Assembly: GCA_023213215.1 (NCBI GenBank)
Contig: CP096136.1
Location: 1,488,001-1,552,000, forward strand
Origin: Flavobacterium sp. JAD_PAG50586_2
Lineage (GTDB): Bacteria; Bacteroidota; Bacteroidia; Flavobacteriales; Flavobacteriaceae
Reading direction: 5' to 3'
DNA: 64,000 bases
Part shown: piece by piece, positions 18,019-27,065 of the stretch
How the letters are laid out: each line of letters starts with the position of its first letter
Position numbering within the stretch: position 1 is the stretch's first letter
Notes under the pieces: generated by a model
What the model saw: only the letters and a program-made list of their open reading frames with translations
Told to the model about the DNA's origin: nothing
The model's database searches: none
Translations under genes and position numbers: made by a program

Positions 18019-18758
18019 TATTGCCCGTAGGCCTTAAGCTGCTTTAGGATAACCTGGCGGACATCTTCCTTAAGCGTTTTTTTAGATTCCTGCTTTAGGT
18101 TTTGCGTTTCAAAAAATGGATGTACTTTCACTCGCATTTCTCCAGGGCTTCCACTAAGGAAAGTATAAGAAAAACGTTTTTTGTTGTCTCCAAAAGTAAT
18201 GGGTACAATGGGTAAATGATGATCAATAGCCAATCGGAAAGCACCGTCTTTAAACTCATCCAAAATAACTGATTCGTCAGACGGAACGCCGCCTTCCGGG
18301 AAAATGCAGATGCTGAATCCCTGATTGATTTTCTTTTGAGCCCTTTCAAAAACCTCCATTCGGCTTCTCGAACTCTTACGATCCACCAAAATACAGGTTC
18401 TCTTATAGAAAAATCCGAAGAGTGGAATCTTGGTCAACTCCTTTTTCCCGACAAAAACAAATGGGTTTTTAACCACGGCTAGCATCAGCATAATATCAGT
18501 CATCGAAGTGTGATTGGAAACAAACATATAGCTTTTGCCTTCGATGATTTCTTCTTCCCTTTCTACTTTTGGGAAAAATCCCATTCCGAACAAAATCACT
18601 TTGGCCCAAATTCTTGCCATGATAAAAAAATACGGATACCATTTTTCTTTCAGAATAGAAATAAACAGAAAAGGAAACATTATGATTATTGGAACACCCA
18701 TCAAAATATAGAACCAAACGCGATAAAATATCCAAAAAACGATTTTCAATGCTCTCAT
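18018..18758 (-). CDS. 1-acyl-sn-glycerol-3-phosphate acyltransferase (second PlsC-family member)
   Basis: This 246-residue acyltransferase has two N-terminal membrane segments (FYILMGVPIIIMFPFLFISIL). The catalytic HX4D motif is VSNHTSMTDIML (~residue 77), and the phosphate site is CIFPEGGVPSDE rather than the FPEGTRS of the paralogue at 13.2 kb. Further on is IVPITFGDNKKRF. The GGVPSDE variant occurs in a subgroup of lyso-lipid acyltransferases, so the acyl acceptor may differ from the paralogue's. It is monocistronic and convergent with the sigma/barrel pair. Confidence 0.88.
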   Translation of the reverse strand: MRALKIVFWIFYRVWFYILMGVPIIIMFPFLFISILKEKWYPYFFIMARIWAKVILFGMGFFPKVEREEEIIEGKSYMFVSNHTSMTDIMLMLAVVKNPFVFVGKKELTKIPLFGFFYKRTCILVDRKSSRSRMEVFERAQKKINQGFSICIFPEGGVPSDESVILDEFKDGAFRLAIDHHLPIVPITFGDNKKRFSYTFLSGSPGEMRVKVHPFFETQNLKQESKKTLKEDVRQVILKQLKAYGQ

Positions 18759-18803
18759 GTTGTCAAATGTACTGAAAGGTATGCAATTTTTAATACAAAG
18801 GTT

Positions 18804-18811
18804 TAACTTTG
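18804..18811 (+). promoter_or_regulatory. -7 promoter element of trpS (decides the start codon)
   Basis: TAACTTTG matches TAnnTTTG and lies 20 nt before the ATG at 18832. The upstream in-frame ATG at 18757 would lie ahead of this promoter, so translation should start at 18832. Confidence 0.6.
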
Positions 18812-18831
18812 CGATTAGAAAAAATTTGAAG

Positions 18832-19809
18832 ATGTCAAAAATATTAACCGGAATTCAAAGTACAGGCACGCCACATTTAGGAAACTTATTGGGCGCCATT
18901 CTGCCTGCCATTGCCTTATCAAAAGATCCAAAAAACGAATCATTCCTTTTTATTGCCGATCTGCATTCGATTACACAAATAAAAAACGGCGATGAGCTTC
19001 GTCAAAATACTTATAGCACTGCTTCGGTTTGGTTAGCTTGCGGATTGGATGTCAGTAAGGTAATTTTTTACCGTCAGAGTGATGTGCCTCAAACGGCAGA
19101 GTTATCATGGTATTTGAGCTGCTTTTTCCCTTTTCAGCGTTTGACTTTGGCACATTCTTTTAAAGATAAAGCTGATAGATTAGATGATGTTAATGCGGGT
19201 TTGTTTTCTTATCCGATGTTAATGGCGGCTGATATTTTATTGTATGATGCCAATTTTGTTCCAGTTGGAAAAGACCAGTTGCAGCACATAGAAATTACAC
19301 GCGATGTAGCTTCAAGATTTAACCATCAAATGGGCGAAACATTCGTGATTCCGGAAGCAAAAATTGCAGAAGAAACTAAATATGTTCCGGGAACAGATGG
19401 CCATAAAATGAGTAAATCCCGTGGTAACCTGATCAATATTTTCCTTGATGATAAAGCATTACGCAAGCAAATCATGAGTATAGAAACAGATAGTACTCCA
19501 TTAGAGGAACCCAAAGATACTGATACTTGTAAAATTTTTGGCCTTTATAAATTGTTGGCAGATGGAGAACAGATTTCTCAAATGAAAACAAAATATGCCA
19601 ACGTTAACAGGGATTTCGGTTACGGCCACGCCAAACAGGAATTGTTTGAATTAATCATTGACAAATTCAAAACCGAAAGGGAAAAATACAATTACTACAT
19701 GAGTAATCTTCCCGAAGTGGATGCTTTGCTAAAACAAGGCGCTGCAAAAGCGGGAATTATTGCCGATGGCGTTTTAAAGAAAGTTAGAATAAAATTGGGA
19801 TTCGAATAA
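18832..19809 (+). CDS. trpS: Tryptophanyl-tRNA synthetase
   Basis: TrpS charges tRNA(Trp) and is a class I synthetase. From the start at 18832 it is 325 residues (an in-frame ATG at 18757 would add 25 residues with no family match). The HIGH-like motif is STGTPHLGNLLG and the KMSKS motif is GHKMSKSRGNLI. VPVGKDQLQHIEITRDVA and the tryptophan-pocket region around YPMLMAADILLYDA are also present. Length is typical. It converges with dprA, leaving only 3 nt between the stops. Confidence 0.97.
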   Translation: MSKILTGIQSTGTPHLGNLLGAILPAIALSKDPKNESFLFIADLHSITQIKNGDELRQNTYSTASVWLACGLDVSKVIFYRQSDVPQTAELSWYLSCFFPFQRLTLAHSFKDKADRLDDVNAGLFSYPMLMAADILLYDANFVPVGKDQLQHIEITRDVASRFNHQMGETFVIPEAKIAEETKYVPGTDGHKMSKSRGNLINIFLDDKALRKQIMSIETDSTPLEEPKDTDTCKIFGLYKLLADGEQISQMKTKYANVNRDFGYGHAKQELFELIIDKFKTEREKYNYYMSNLPEVDALLKQGAAKAGIIADGVLKKVRIKLGFE

Positions 19810-19812
19810 AAT

Positions 19813-20925
19813 TTAAATAGCCTCAAACAATTTCCCCGGTAAAGGCCGAACAACGCCTTTTAATTCCATGTTCAAAAGGATTGAAGAAATCTTAAAAATT
19901 TGGAAATCGCATTCGAGGGCAATAATGTCCAGCAATTGTTTTCCGTTTTTCTGAAGGTAATCGTAGATTTTTTGTTCGTCATTATCCAACACCACAAACA
20001 GTTGTTTCTGGACAACCTTATTGTCATTCTGAGCTTGCGAACGAACCTCCCAATTCAGTATATACACCAAATCGGCAGCAGAAGTCATCAAATTGGCGCG
20101 TTGTGTTTTTATTAGATTATTGCATCCTAAACTAAATTTATCCGAGGTTCTTCCGGGAACGGCAAATACATCGCGGTTATAATCATTTGCCATAATTGCC
20201 GTGATTAAGGATCCGCCTTTTTCGGCACTTTCAATAACAATCGTAGCTTCACTCATTCCGGCGACAATGCGGTTCCTTTTGACGAAGTTTTCCTTTTCTG
20301 GATTAGAATTGCTCCAAAACTCGGTTAGGAATCCGCCATTCTGCTCCATTTTAGCGATGTACTTCTTGTGCGTCTTTGGATAAATTTGGTTTAAACCATG
20401 AGCCAAAACTCCAATAGTCTGAAGATTGTTATCCATTGCAGCCTGATGTGCAACTATGTCTACGCCATAAGCAAATCCGCTGACAATTATCGGATTGAAA
20501 ACCGCTAAATCTTCAATCAACTGTTTGCAGAAAGCCGTTCCATACGAAGTAATTTCACGGGTACCGACAATGCTGATTACCCTTCTGTTTTGAAAGTTCA
20601 GGTTTCCCGAAGCAAACAATAAAACCGGTCCGTCAATACAATGCTTCAGCCTTTCAGGATAATCATCATTTTGATAGTAAAGTACATTGATATTTTCTTT
20701 TTGGATGAACTCCAATTCCCTTTCAGCTTTTTCAAAAATGGATTTATCTTTAAGCTTTTTAATTAAAGCATCGCCAATTCCATCAATAGCTTTTAGCTTT
20801 ATCGGTTTTGCATTAAGTACATTCTCTGCTGAACCGCAATGATTTATTAGTTTTTTGGCAACGACATCACCAACTCCCTCTACCTTTAATAATGCTAAAA
20901 CATGCAATAATTCAGTTGAATTCAT
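19813..20925 (-). CDS. dprA: DNA-processing protein DprA
   Basis: DprA protects incoming single-stranded DNA and loads RecA during natural transformation. The 370-residue protein has an N-terminal HhH region (VEGVGDVVAKKLINHCGS). Its Rossmann-like core has SIVGTREITSYG, SGFAYGVDIVAHQAAMD, VLAHGLNQIYPKTHKKY, FVKRNRIVAGMSEATIVIES and KGGSLITAIMANDYNRDVFAVPG. The C-terminal ~70 residues look like the winged-helix domain. All core motifs are intact. It is transcribed alone in the minus direction. Confidence 0.96.
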   Translation of the reverse strand: MNSTELLHVLALLKVEGVGDVVAKKLINHCGSAENVLNAKPIKLKAIDGIGDALIKKLKDKSIFEKAERELEFIQKENINVLYYQNDDYPERLKHCIDGPVLLFASGNLNFQNRRVISIVGTREITSYGTAFCKQLIEDLAVFNPIIVSGFAYGVDIVAHQAAMDNNLQTIGVLAHGLNQIYPKTHKKYIAKMEQNGGFLTEFWSNSNPEKENFVKRNRIVAGMSEATIVIESAEKGGSLITAIMANDYNRDVFAVPGRTSDKFSLGCNNLIKTQRANLMTSAADLVYILNWEVRSQAQNDNKVVQKQLFVVLDNDEQKIYDYLQKNGKQLLDIIALECDFQIFKISSILLNMELKGVVRPLPGKLFEAI

Positions 20926-20993
20926 ATAAGTAATTTACTACGCAAATTAAATGATTTTTTATCGGATTTGTTAATAAATATTGTGAATAATTT

Positions 20994-21023
20994 TTTGATA
21001 CTACTATTGTTTCTCTAAATTTG
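20994..21023 (+). promoter_or_regulatory. Full -33/-7 promoter of the HU/SPOR gene
   Basis: TTTG (20994-20997) and TAAATTTG (21016-21023) are separated by 18 nt, the expected Bacteroidota spacing. The ATG at 21029 is only 5 nt downstream of the -7 box, so the mRNA would be nearly leaderless. Confidence 0.7.
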
Positions 21024-21028
21024 TTGAC

Positions 21029-21975
21029 ATGAAGATTGAGCAGTACATTTCCCAATTATTATATCGTTATCAATGTGTTACCGTACCAGGTTTTGGTGCA
21101 TTCCTGACGGAATTCCAGTCGGCGCAATTGGATGAAAACTCTCATTCCTTCTATCCGCCCAAAAAACTGGTGTCGTTTAATCCGTTCATTAAAAACAATG
21201 ATGGTTTACTGGCAAATCATTTGGCTTCAGCCGAAAAAATATCATACGAAATTGCGGTAAATAACATTCAGAATGAAGTAGCCAACTGGAAAATGAAAAT
21301 CCAGGAATTCGGAAGCTTTTCCATCAAAAACATTGGTGATTTTTCACTGAATTCTGAAAAAAACATTGTCTTTGTTCCTACTGACCAAATCAATTATCTA
21401 AAGGAATCTTTTGGTTTGAGCACGTTTGTTTCGCCTTCTGTAAAACGCGAAGTTCACCGTGAAATTTACAAAGAAGAAGTTGAAGCCCTTGAAGAAACTG
21501 CGCCGATTATCTTTACGCCTGAGAAAAAAGAAATTTCAGCGTCTTAAAATACGCTGCTGTTTTTCTTTTAACAGCCGGAATTGCCGGAACTGTTGGTTAC
21601 AAATTCTATGAGAAAAAAATAGCCGAAGAAACACTTTTAGTTCAAACTAATGTTCAGAAAAAGGTAAATCAAAAAATTCAGGAAGCAACGTTTTATATTT
21701 CCAATCCATTGCCATCAGTTACGCTTACAGTTGCTTCGGATAAAATGCCTTACCATGTTGTTGCAGGAGTTTTCAGGATAGAGAACAATGCGGAAGAACA
21801 TTATCAAAGACTGCTCAAATTAGGGTTTAAAGCCATAAGGCTGGCTCCAAATAAACATGGCCTATTCCCGGTGCTTTATGGAAGCTATCCAAGTTATTCT
21901 GATGCTCAACACGCCATGAAGGACATTCATAAGCTAGATAACAAAGATGCCTGGCTTTTGATACAGGAACCATAA
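21029..21975 (+). CDS. HU-CCDC81 / SPOR-domain membrane protein (one frame break)
   Basis: Rebuilt, it is ~315 residues. Residues 1-~130 resemble the HU-CCDC81 module of Bacteroidota (MKIEQYISQLLYRY, CVTVPGFGAFLTEFQSAQ, LVSFNPFIKNNDGLLANHLA). A membrane helix follows near residue 175 (YAAVFLLTAGIAGTVGYKFY). A C-terminal SPOR domain (MPYHVVAGVFRIENNAEEH to DAWLLIQEP) is known to bind denuded septal peptidoglycan. One A is missing in the A6 run near 21521-21526; the frame resumes as RNFSVLKYAAVFLL. I infer a protein tethering the cytoplasmic side to the division-site wall. It is followed by a terminator. Confidence 0.85.
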
Positions 21976-21979
21976 AATT

Positions 21980-22003
21980 ATCCCGTTAAGTCGGGATTTT
22001 TTG
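21980..22003 (+). terminator. Terminator downstream of the HU/SPOR gene
   Basis: ATCCCG and CGGGAT pair around TTAAGT, followed by a T-run. It starts 4 nt after the stop. Confidence 0.75.
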
Positions 22004-22014
22004 ATTAACGTCAT

Positions 22015-22022
22015 TACCTTTG
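22015..22022 (+). promoter_or_regulatory. -7 promoter element of the thioesterase gene
   Basis: TACCTTTG matches TAnnTTTG, 10 nt before the ATG. The only upstream TTTG is 11 nt away, too close for a normal -33 box. Confidence 0.5.
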
Positions 22023-22032
22023 CAAAAAAAGT

Positions 22033-22542
22033 ATGAGTCCAAAATTTCCTTCCGAATCATTGACCGTTTTAACCGATTTGGTTTTGCCAAGTGAAACCAA
22101 TCCCTTAAATAACCTTTTTGGTGGCGAATTACTAGCCAGAATGGACAGAGCAGCAAGTATTGCAGCCAGACGTCATTCGCGTAGAATTACGGTTACGGCT
22201 TCTGTAAACCACGTTGCCTTTAACCGTGCCATTCCGTTAGGAAGTGTGGTTACAGTTGAAGCAAAAGTTTCGCGTGCATTCAACACCTCAATGGAAATAT
22301 ACATTGATGTTTGGTTGGAAGACAGGGAATCGGGAATTAGATCTAAGGCAAACGAAGCTATTTACACTTTTGTAGCCGTTGATGAAACGGGGAATCCGGT
22401 TCCGGTGCCGCAAATTGACCCACAAACTGATTTAGAAAAAACCAGATTTGACGCAGCTTTACGTAGAAAACAATTGAGTCTTGTATTAGCCGGAAAAATG
22501 AAACCTCACGATGCAACCGAATTAAAAGCATTGTTTTTATAA
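22033..22542 (+). CDS. Acyl-CoA thioesterase, hotdog fold (YciA/BACH-like)
   Basis: This 169-residue enzyme hydrolyses acyl-CoA to free acid and CoA in the cytoplasm. The hotdog core includes NPLNNLFGGELLARMDRAASIAA, where the N..G.lfGG.ll..mD pattern carries the catalytic residues. TASVNHVAFNRAIPLGSVV, VEAKVSRAFNTSMEIYIDVW and NEAIYTFVAVDETGNPVPVPQI follow. This is the acyl-CoA thioesterase (ACOT) arrangement, as opposed to 4-HBT types. It stands alone between its own promoter and a strong two-way terminator. Substrate chain length cannot be told from sequence. Confidence 0.92.
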   Translation: MSPKFPSESLTVLTDLVLPSETNPLNNLFGGELLARMDRAASIAARRHSRRITVTASVNHVAFNRAIPLGSVVTVEAKVSRAFNTSMEIYIDVWLEDRESGIRSKANEAIYTFVAVDETGNPVPVPQIDPQTDLEKTRFDAALRRKQLSLVLAGKMKPHDATELKALFL

Positions 22543-22543
22543 T

Positions 22544-22574
22544 AAAAAAGGCAACCTAAATGGTTGCCTTTTTT
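22544..22574. terminator. Strong bidirectional terminator
   Basis: AAAAAAGGCAACC and GGTTGCCTTTTTT are perfectly complementary (13 bp) around a TAAAT loop. It serves the thioesterase gene on the plus strand and the EnvC-like gene on the minus strand. Confidence 0.92.
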
Positions 22575-22580
22575 ATACTC

Positions 22581-23837
22581 TTATCTTCCGGATAGCCACC
22601 CTGAAGGGTTAAAGAAAGTGTTGTTTTGCGAAATCAGAAATTTAAGCACTGTCCTTCCATCACCGTCAGTTTTAACTTTACCGAGTGTTTCTTTTGCCGA
22701 AACTTTATCTCCAACTCTCACATTAACTGAACTTAAATTTTGATAAGTCGTAAAGAAATCTCCATGCCTTATTACTATAGCTTTTTTTAGTGGTGTAAGT
22801 TGCTGCACTTGTGTAACTTCTCCTGAGAAAACAGCTCTTGCAGTAGCGCCACTTTCGGTAGAAATTTCGATACCGCTATTATGGACCATCAACGATCTGA
22901 AAACAGGGTGTGGCTGATCTCCATACCCTAATGAAATGCCTCCTTTTTCAACCGGCCAGGGCAGTCTTCCTTTATTAGCCTTAAAGTTATCTGAAACCAA
23001 TCTTCCTTCAGGAGTTAAAACGATGCTGGTGGAATTTTCAATTGCTTTTTTCTCTGCCGAAGTGATTTTTGGATTGGCTTTAGCACTCGCTGCCGCAGTT
23101 TTCCTATTAGCCGCTGCAATCGATTCGCGAATCATTTTCTTGATTTGGCCGTCTATTTTTTTGGTTTCCTGTTGTTTCTTTTTGATTTCGGAAACGAGTT
23201 TGCCTTTCTCTTTTTGAATTTGGGCCGCTATTTTTTCCTGTTCCTTTTTTGCTTTCTCGAGCTCTTCTTTCTCTTTTTCATTCTCCTTTATAAGCTTTAT
23301 CTTTTCATCCTTCTGCACTATGATTTGATTCGTGTAACCCATTAACTGTTTGGTCTTTCCTTCAATTTCCTGTCCTTGCATTTTTCTGTAGCTAGCGTAC
23401 TGCTTCATATACTGAGCTCGCTTATAAGCCTGCAGAAAGTTTTCGGAAGACAGCAAAAACATCGCACGGCTTTGCTCTGAACGGCTTTTGTATGATTTTA
23501 AGATCATGGCAGCATAATCTTTTCTGAGTTGTTCCAAATCTTTGTTAAGCTGATTAATCTTAACTTGATTGATATAGATGTCGTTATTCAGCAACTTCGT
23601 TTGTTTCTCCGTTGTTTTGATAAGTTTTTCCTTTAACCCAATTTTCTCTTTTTGGATTATCATTTCAGTAAGCACTGATTTTTCCTGTTTCTTTACAGAT
23701 TTCAACAACTGCTCCTTTTCCTGGATTTCTAACTGGATTTTAGCTTTGCGCTCTTCAAGCTGTTCCTGCGTTGGCTGGCTCCACATTTTAATTGTGAAGC
23801 AGAAGAACAGCAATACGGTTAAAAGAAACTTTGGCAT
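22581..23837 (-). CDS. EnvC-like murein hydrolase activator (degenerate M23/LytM domain)
   Basis: This 418-residue exported protein has a signal peptide (MPKFLLTVLLFFCFTIKMWSQ). A long coiled coil follows (~residues 22-255, rich in E/K/Q). The C-terminal LytM fold spans ~residues 285-415. The metal-binding residues are degenerate: the first motif reads HNSGIEI (H..GxE instead of HxGxD). The second reads HGDFFTTYQNLS, lacking the second His of HxH. That matches EnvC/NlpD, which activate amidases rather than cut peptidoglycan. It is the last gene of a minus-strand set with DUF4292 and TPR genes. Confidence 0.9.
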   Translation of the reverse strand: MPKFLLTVLLFFCFTIKMWSQPTQEQLEERKAKIQLEIQEKEQLLKSVKKQEKSVLTEMIIQKEKIGLKEKLIKTTEKQTKLLNNDIYINQVKINQLNKDLEQLRKDYAAMILKSYKSRSEQSRAMFLLSSENFLQAYKRAQYMKQYASYRKMQGQEIEGKTKQLMGYTNQIIVQKDEKIKLIKENEKEKEELEKAKKEQEKIAAQIQKEKGKLVSEIKKKQQETKKIDGQIKKMIRESIAAANRKTAAASAKANPKITSAEKKAIENSTSIVLTPEGRLVSDNFKANKGRLPWPVEKGGISLGYGDQPHPVFRSLMVHNSGIEISTESGATARAVFSGEVTQVQQLTPLKKAIVIRHGDFFTTYQNLSSVNVRVGDKVSAKETLGKVKTDGDGRTVLKFLISQNNTFFNPSGWLSGR

Positions 23838-23856
23838 ATTTTTTATTTTGGCGATT

Positions 23857-24654
23857 CTATTTTATAAAAATTCTGTCATATCCTTCGGGAACACTGTACG
23901 GAAAAGTAAGTTCCTCGTTGAAGTTTATTGAATTATAATCTATTATAATGGTTGTTTTTACTTCTTTCTGAAAGGCATTTATCGTTAAGCTCGCTGGTAA
24001 AATCCCTAAAGGATAACTTTGAAAGTTTGGATAATTGGCTTCAAAACTTCGTTGTTTTTCCGGCTGGATGACTTCTTGCTTTTTCAATAAAAAATGTTCC
24101 GCTTCAAATGAAAATGACTTTTCTGTTCCTCCATTATTGGCGTTCAGTTTATAGAATTTATCGGTTTCGGTAAAGGAATATTTATCTTTTGACAAATCAT
24201 CTATCGGCTTTCCGATTAACATATTTTGAATTTTAACAAAATCCAAATCCGTTCCAAGCCAACGGCTTAATGATTCATAATTCCCTTCAAAATAATTCCC
24301 GTTTAGCTTTTCGTAATACTTCACTTCCTTTGGCGTAATCAATGCTTTTGCCATTGTTATTCCAAGAAACCGAATGCTTACCAAAATTTGCTCATCCTTT
24401 TTAATCCTGATTTCTGCCGTTACGCTTTGCGAATCATCTTCGTGTTTGTATTTCGCGCTTGCTTTAATGTATAACGTCGAAAAATCAACTTTATTACTGT
24501 AATGACTCTGAATTATTTTCTCGGAGGTTACCACTGTATTGTCGGGAACGCTTGTTGGCGGTTTAGTTTCCACAAATGCCGCTTTTGATTTACACGACAA
24601 AAATGTTATGCAAACAAAGAAAATAACCGTTACACTAACTAATCTCTTTTTCAT
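23857..24654 (-). CDS. DUF4292-family lipoprotein
   Basis: This 265-residue lipoprotein has the lipobox CITFLSC (Cys about residue 21). The mature part matches the DUF4292 pattern: FSTLYIKASAKYKHEDDSQ, then VTAEIRIKKDEQILVSIRFLGITMAKALITP, EVKYYEKLNGNYFEGNYESLSRWLG, and C-terminal NEELTFPYSVPEGYDR. I believe the family has a LolA/LolB-like fold, so a lipoprotein-handling role is possible but untested. It overlaps the upstream TPR gene by one base and precedes the EnvC-like gene by 19 nt. Confidence 0.88.
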   Translation of the reverse strand: MKKRLVSVTVIFFVCITFLSCKSKAAFVETKPPTSVPDNTVVTSEKIIQSHYSNKVDFSTLYIKASAKYKHEDDSQSVTAEIRIKKDEQILVSIRFLGITMAKALITPKEVKYYEKLNGNYFEGNYESLSRWLGTDLDFVKIQNMLIGKPIDDLSKDKYSFTETDKFYKLNANNGGTEKSFSFEAEHFLLKKQEVIQPEKQRSFEANYPNFQSYPLGILPASLTINAFQKEVKTTIIIDYNSINFNEELTFPYSVPEGYDRIFIK

Positions 24655-26009
24655 TATTTCTTTTGTTTTTTAATCAGCTCATTGGCCTTGGTAAAGTATT
24701 TTTCTTTTTTAGTGTTATCGCCCAAACCATTATAAGCTTCTCCCAACTGAATATTGAAATTGATTTCCAAAGCCTGATCGTCAATGATGAAATCCAATCC
24801 TGATTCTAAGTAAGTTGTTGCTTTTTTGTAGGCTTTAAGTTGATTATTAGCTAAGCCAGCATAATAGTAAAACTGTGGCTGTGTCGGAAACAACTGTGTT
24901 AGGTTATCGGCTTTTTTACTTAATGCATCAAACTGTTGATTTTCGGTGTACGCCTGCATTAATATTAGCTGAATTTCAATATCATCATCTGCATTCTTTA
25001 AATGCATCTCCAAATACTTGACAGCTTTCGGCCAATTGGCTTTTGAATAATAAAACTTGCCTATCTCTTTAGCAACCCTTACCTCTTTATCATTATCAAA
25101 ATAGGAAATCGCTTTGTCTAAATCGGCTTCGTATTTAGGATTGTTTTTGGTAAAAATCAAAAACTCATTCAACATTCGGTGTTTGATCTTTGAGTCTATT
25201 TTTTTACTTGGGAATACAATATTCATAGCTTTTACAGCATTGTCTCCGTCGTTATTATTCAGATGGAATTTAAACAGACTGACTTGTGCCCAGTCGGAAG
25301 TTGGAATTTCCTTTTCTAATTTTTGTGCGATTTCCAAAGCTTTCTCTTCCTGATTGCTTTGTGAATACATGTAAATCAAGGCAATATAATTGGATTCTTC
25401 TTTTGGAAACTTCTTGATCTGGTCTAACAGATTGAATTTTTCTGCCGATTGGTATTTGGAATCCTTTAGTATATCCGCTTTATACAATTCGCGTTTGTCT
25501 GACTTTCCGAATTTTGCATTGAGTTCATTTATCAGATCCAAAGCTTTATCAAACTGTTGTGTATTCATATACAACGAGGTCAGATCCTCTTTGTAATCTT
25601 CCTTGAAGGTTACCAGTTTTTCAACGATTGGAATCGCCTTATTGTAATCTTTGGTTTCGTAACAAACATCATACATTCCGACCCAGGCCCAACGGTTTTT
25701 GGGATCCATTTTGGTGACTTTTTCAAAGTTTTCGTAAGCTTCCTTATATTTTTTCTGAGCGAAATAATTCTTTCCCAGTTCAAAATAAATTACAGGATTC
25801 TCTGGTTGAATCACTTTCCCTTTTTCTAAAGCCGTAATTGCTTTGTCATAGTTTTCGATACTCCTTTGTTGAATCGCATCGTAGAATAAATCCTCAAATC
25901 CATCATCTATCGTTACGACATCATTCGTAGGTTCATTTTGAGCCACGGCAATGTTTGGAACGCATAACATTCCAAAAAATAACAGACAATAAACTTTTAA
26001 TTTTTTCAT
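24654..26009 (-). CDS. Exported tetratricopeptide-repeat protein
   Basis: The 451-residue protein has a signal peptide (MKKLKVYCLLFFGMLCVPNIAVAQ) and several TPR units through most of its length. Examples are ENYDKAITALEKGKVIQPENPVIYFELGKNYFAQKKYKEAYENFEKVTKMDPKN and LKAYKKATTYLESGL, quoted here only as short segments of one repeat pattern (positions ~55-135 and ~395-410). TPR arrays mediate protein-protein contacts. The partner is not evident but may be the co-transcribed DUF4292 and EnvC-like envelope proteins. It starts one base after the nucleotidyltransferase stop. Confidence 0.88.
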   Translation of the reverse strand: MKKLKVYCLLFFGMLCVPNIAVAQNEPTNDVVTIDDGFEDLFYDAIQQRSIENYDKAITALEKGKVIQPENPVIYFELGKNYFAQKKYKEAYENFEKVTKMDPKNRWAWVGMYDVCYETKDYNKAIPIVEKLVTFKEDYKEDLTSLYMNTQQFDKALDLINELNAKFGKSDKRELYKADILKDSKYQSAEKFNLLDQIKKFPKEESNYIALIYMYSQSNQEEKALEIAQKLEKEIPTSDWAQVSLFKFHLNNNDGDNAVKAMNIVFPSKKIDSKIKHRMLNEFLIFTKNNPKYEADLDKAISYFDNDKEVRVAKEIGKFYYSKANWPKAVKYLEMHLKNADDDIEIQLILMQAYTENQQFDALSKKADNLTQLFPTQPQFYYYAGLANNQLKAYKKATTYLESGLDFIIDDQALEINFNIQLGEAYNGLGDNTKKEKYFTKANELIKKQKK

Positions 26010-26010
26010 T

Positions 26011-27021
26011 TTATTCTAAAACAGAGTAATCTCCAATGCTGATACTTTTGAAATTACCATTAAAATTAGCATGATTTCCAATCATTGCATTGTCTAAATC
26101 AGCATTTATGATATGAGCGTGTGTTTGGATTAGGCTGTTCTTAATTTTTGAATCTGTAATGTGGGTTCCTCTTCCTAAAGAGACGTTTGGCCCAACAGTT
26201 GAATTAATCAAAATCACATCTTCTCCAATATAACACGGAGGAATGATAGTAGAATTCTCCTGCTTCACGCCATAATCTATCAAATGTTCCCCATCATTAT
26301 GCAAAAACCCTAACATTCTTGAATTGGTATCAACAGTTACATCTTTGTTACCGCAGTCCATCCATTCGTCGACCTTCCCCGGTACAAATTTCATGCCCTT
26401 TGCCATCATTTGTTTGATTCCGTCGTTAATTTGGTATTCGCCACCGTGTATTATGTTATTATCCAAAACGGACTGTAGCTCATTTCTTAAAACGGAAACA
26501 TCCTTGAAATAGTATATTCCAATCACCGCAAGGTCTGAAACAAACTCCTTTGGCTTTTCTACCAATTCTACAATTTCACCAGCTTCATTAAGGTTAATTA
26601 CCCCAAAAGCTTCAGGCTGATCGACTTGTTTGACCCAGATAACGCTGTCTGCCGTTTTGTCTAGATCGAAATCGGCACGAATCAAGGTGTCAGCATAAGC
26701 GATTACAGCTGCGCCGCTTAAGGAATCCTTTGCACACATGATTGCGTGACCAGTTCCGAGTGCTTCATTTTGATAATAAATTGTTCCTTTTGCTCCCAAC
26801 TTGTGAGCTATGGCGATTAAATCCTCCTCAACTTTTTTCCCAAAACTTTCATGGATTATAAAGGCAACTTCGTCTATTTCCTGGTTCAATACGCCTGCAA
26901 TATCTTCAACTAATCGGTGAACTATTGGTTTTCCTGCAATTGGAATTAATGGTTTTGGAATGGTTAATGTATGTGGTCTTAATCTGGAACCACGTCCTGC
27001 CATTGGTACTATTATCTTCAT
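26011..27021 (-). CDS. Sugar-phosphate nucleotidyltransferase (GlmU/RmlA/ManC-like)
   Basis: This 336-residue enzyme activates a sugar-1-phosphate with an NTP. The N-terminal domain begins with the signature IIVPMAGRGSRLRPHTLTIPKPLIPIAGKPI (split here: PMAGRGSRLRP, then KPLIPIAGKPI). It has LGTGHAIMCAKDSL and YADTLIRADF. A short left-handed beta-helix tail (IGEDVILINSTVGPNVSLG) follows. The specific sugar cannot be told. The flippase and dut genes upstream on the same strand suggest a polysaccharide or cell-wall use. The 44-nt gap to dut has no terminator. Confidence 0.9.
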   Translation of the reverse strand: MKIIVPMAGRGSRLRPHTLTIPKPLIPIAGKPIVHRLVEDIAGVLNQEIDEVAFIIHESFGKKVEEDLIAIAHKLGAKGTIYYQNEALGTGHAIMCAKDSLSGAAVIAYADTLIRADFDLDKTADSVIWVKQVDQPEAFGVINLNEAGEIVELVEKPKEFVSDLAVIGIYYFKDVSVLRNELQSVLDNNIIHGGEYQINDGIKQMMAKGMKFVPGKVDEWMDCGNKDVTVDTNSRMLGFLHNDGEHLIDYGVKQENSTIIPPCYIGEDVILINSTVGPNVSLGRGTHITDSKIKNSLIQTHAHIINADLDNAMIGNHANFNGNFKSISIGDYSVLE

Positions 27022-27065
27022 TATTCTGAATTAAAAATTTAAAATTCTAAATTATTTTTTGCTTT

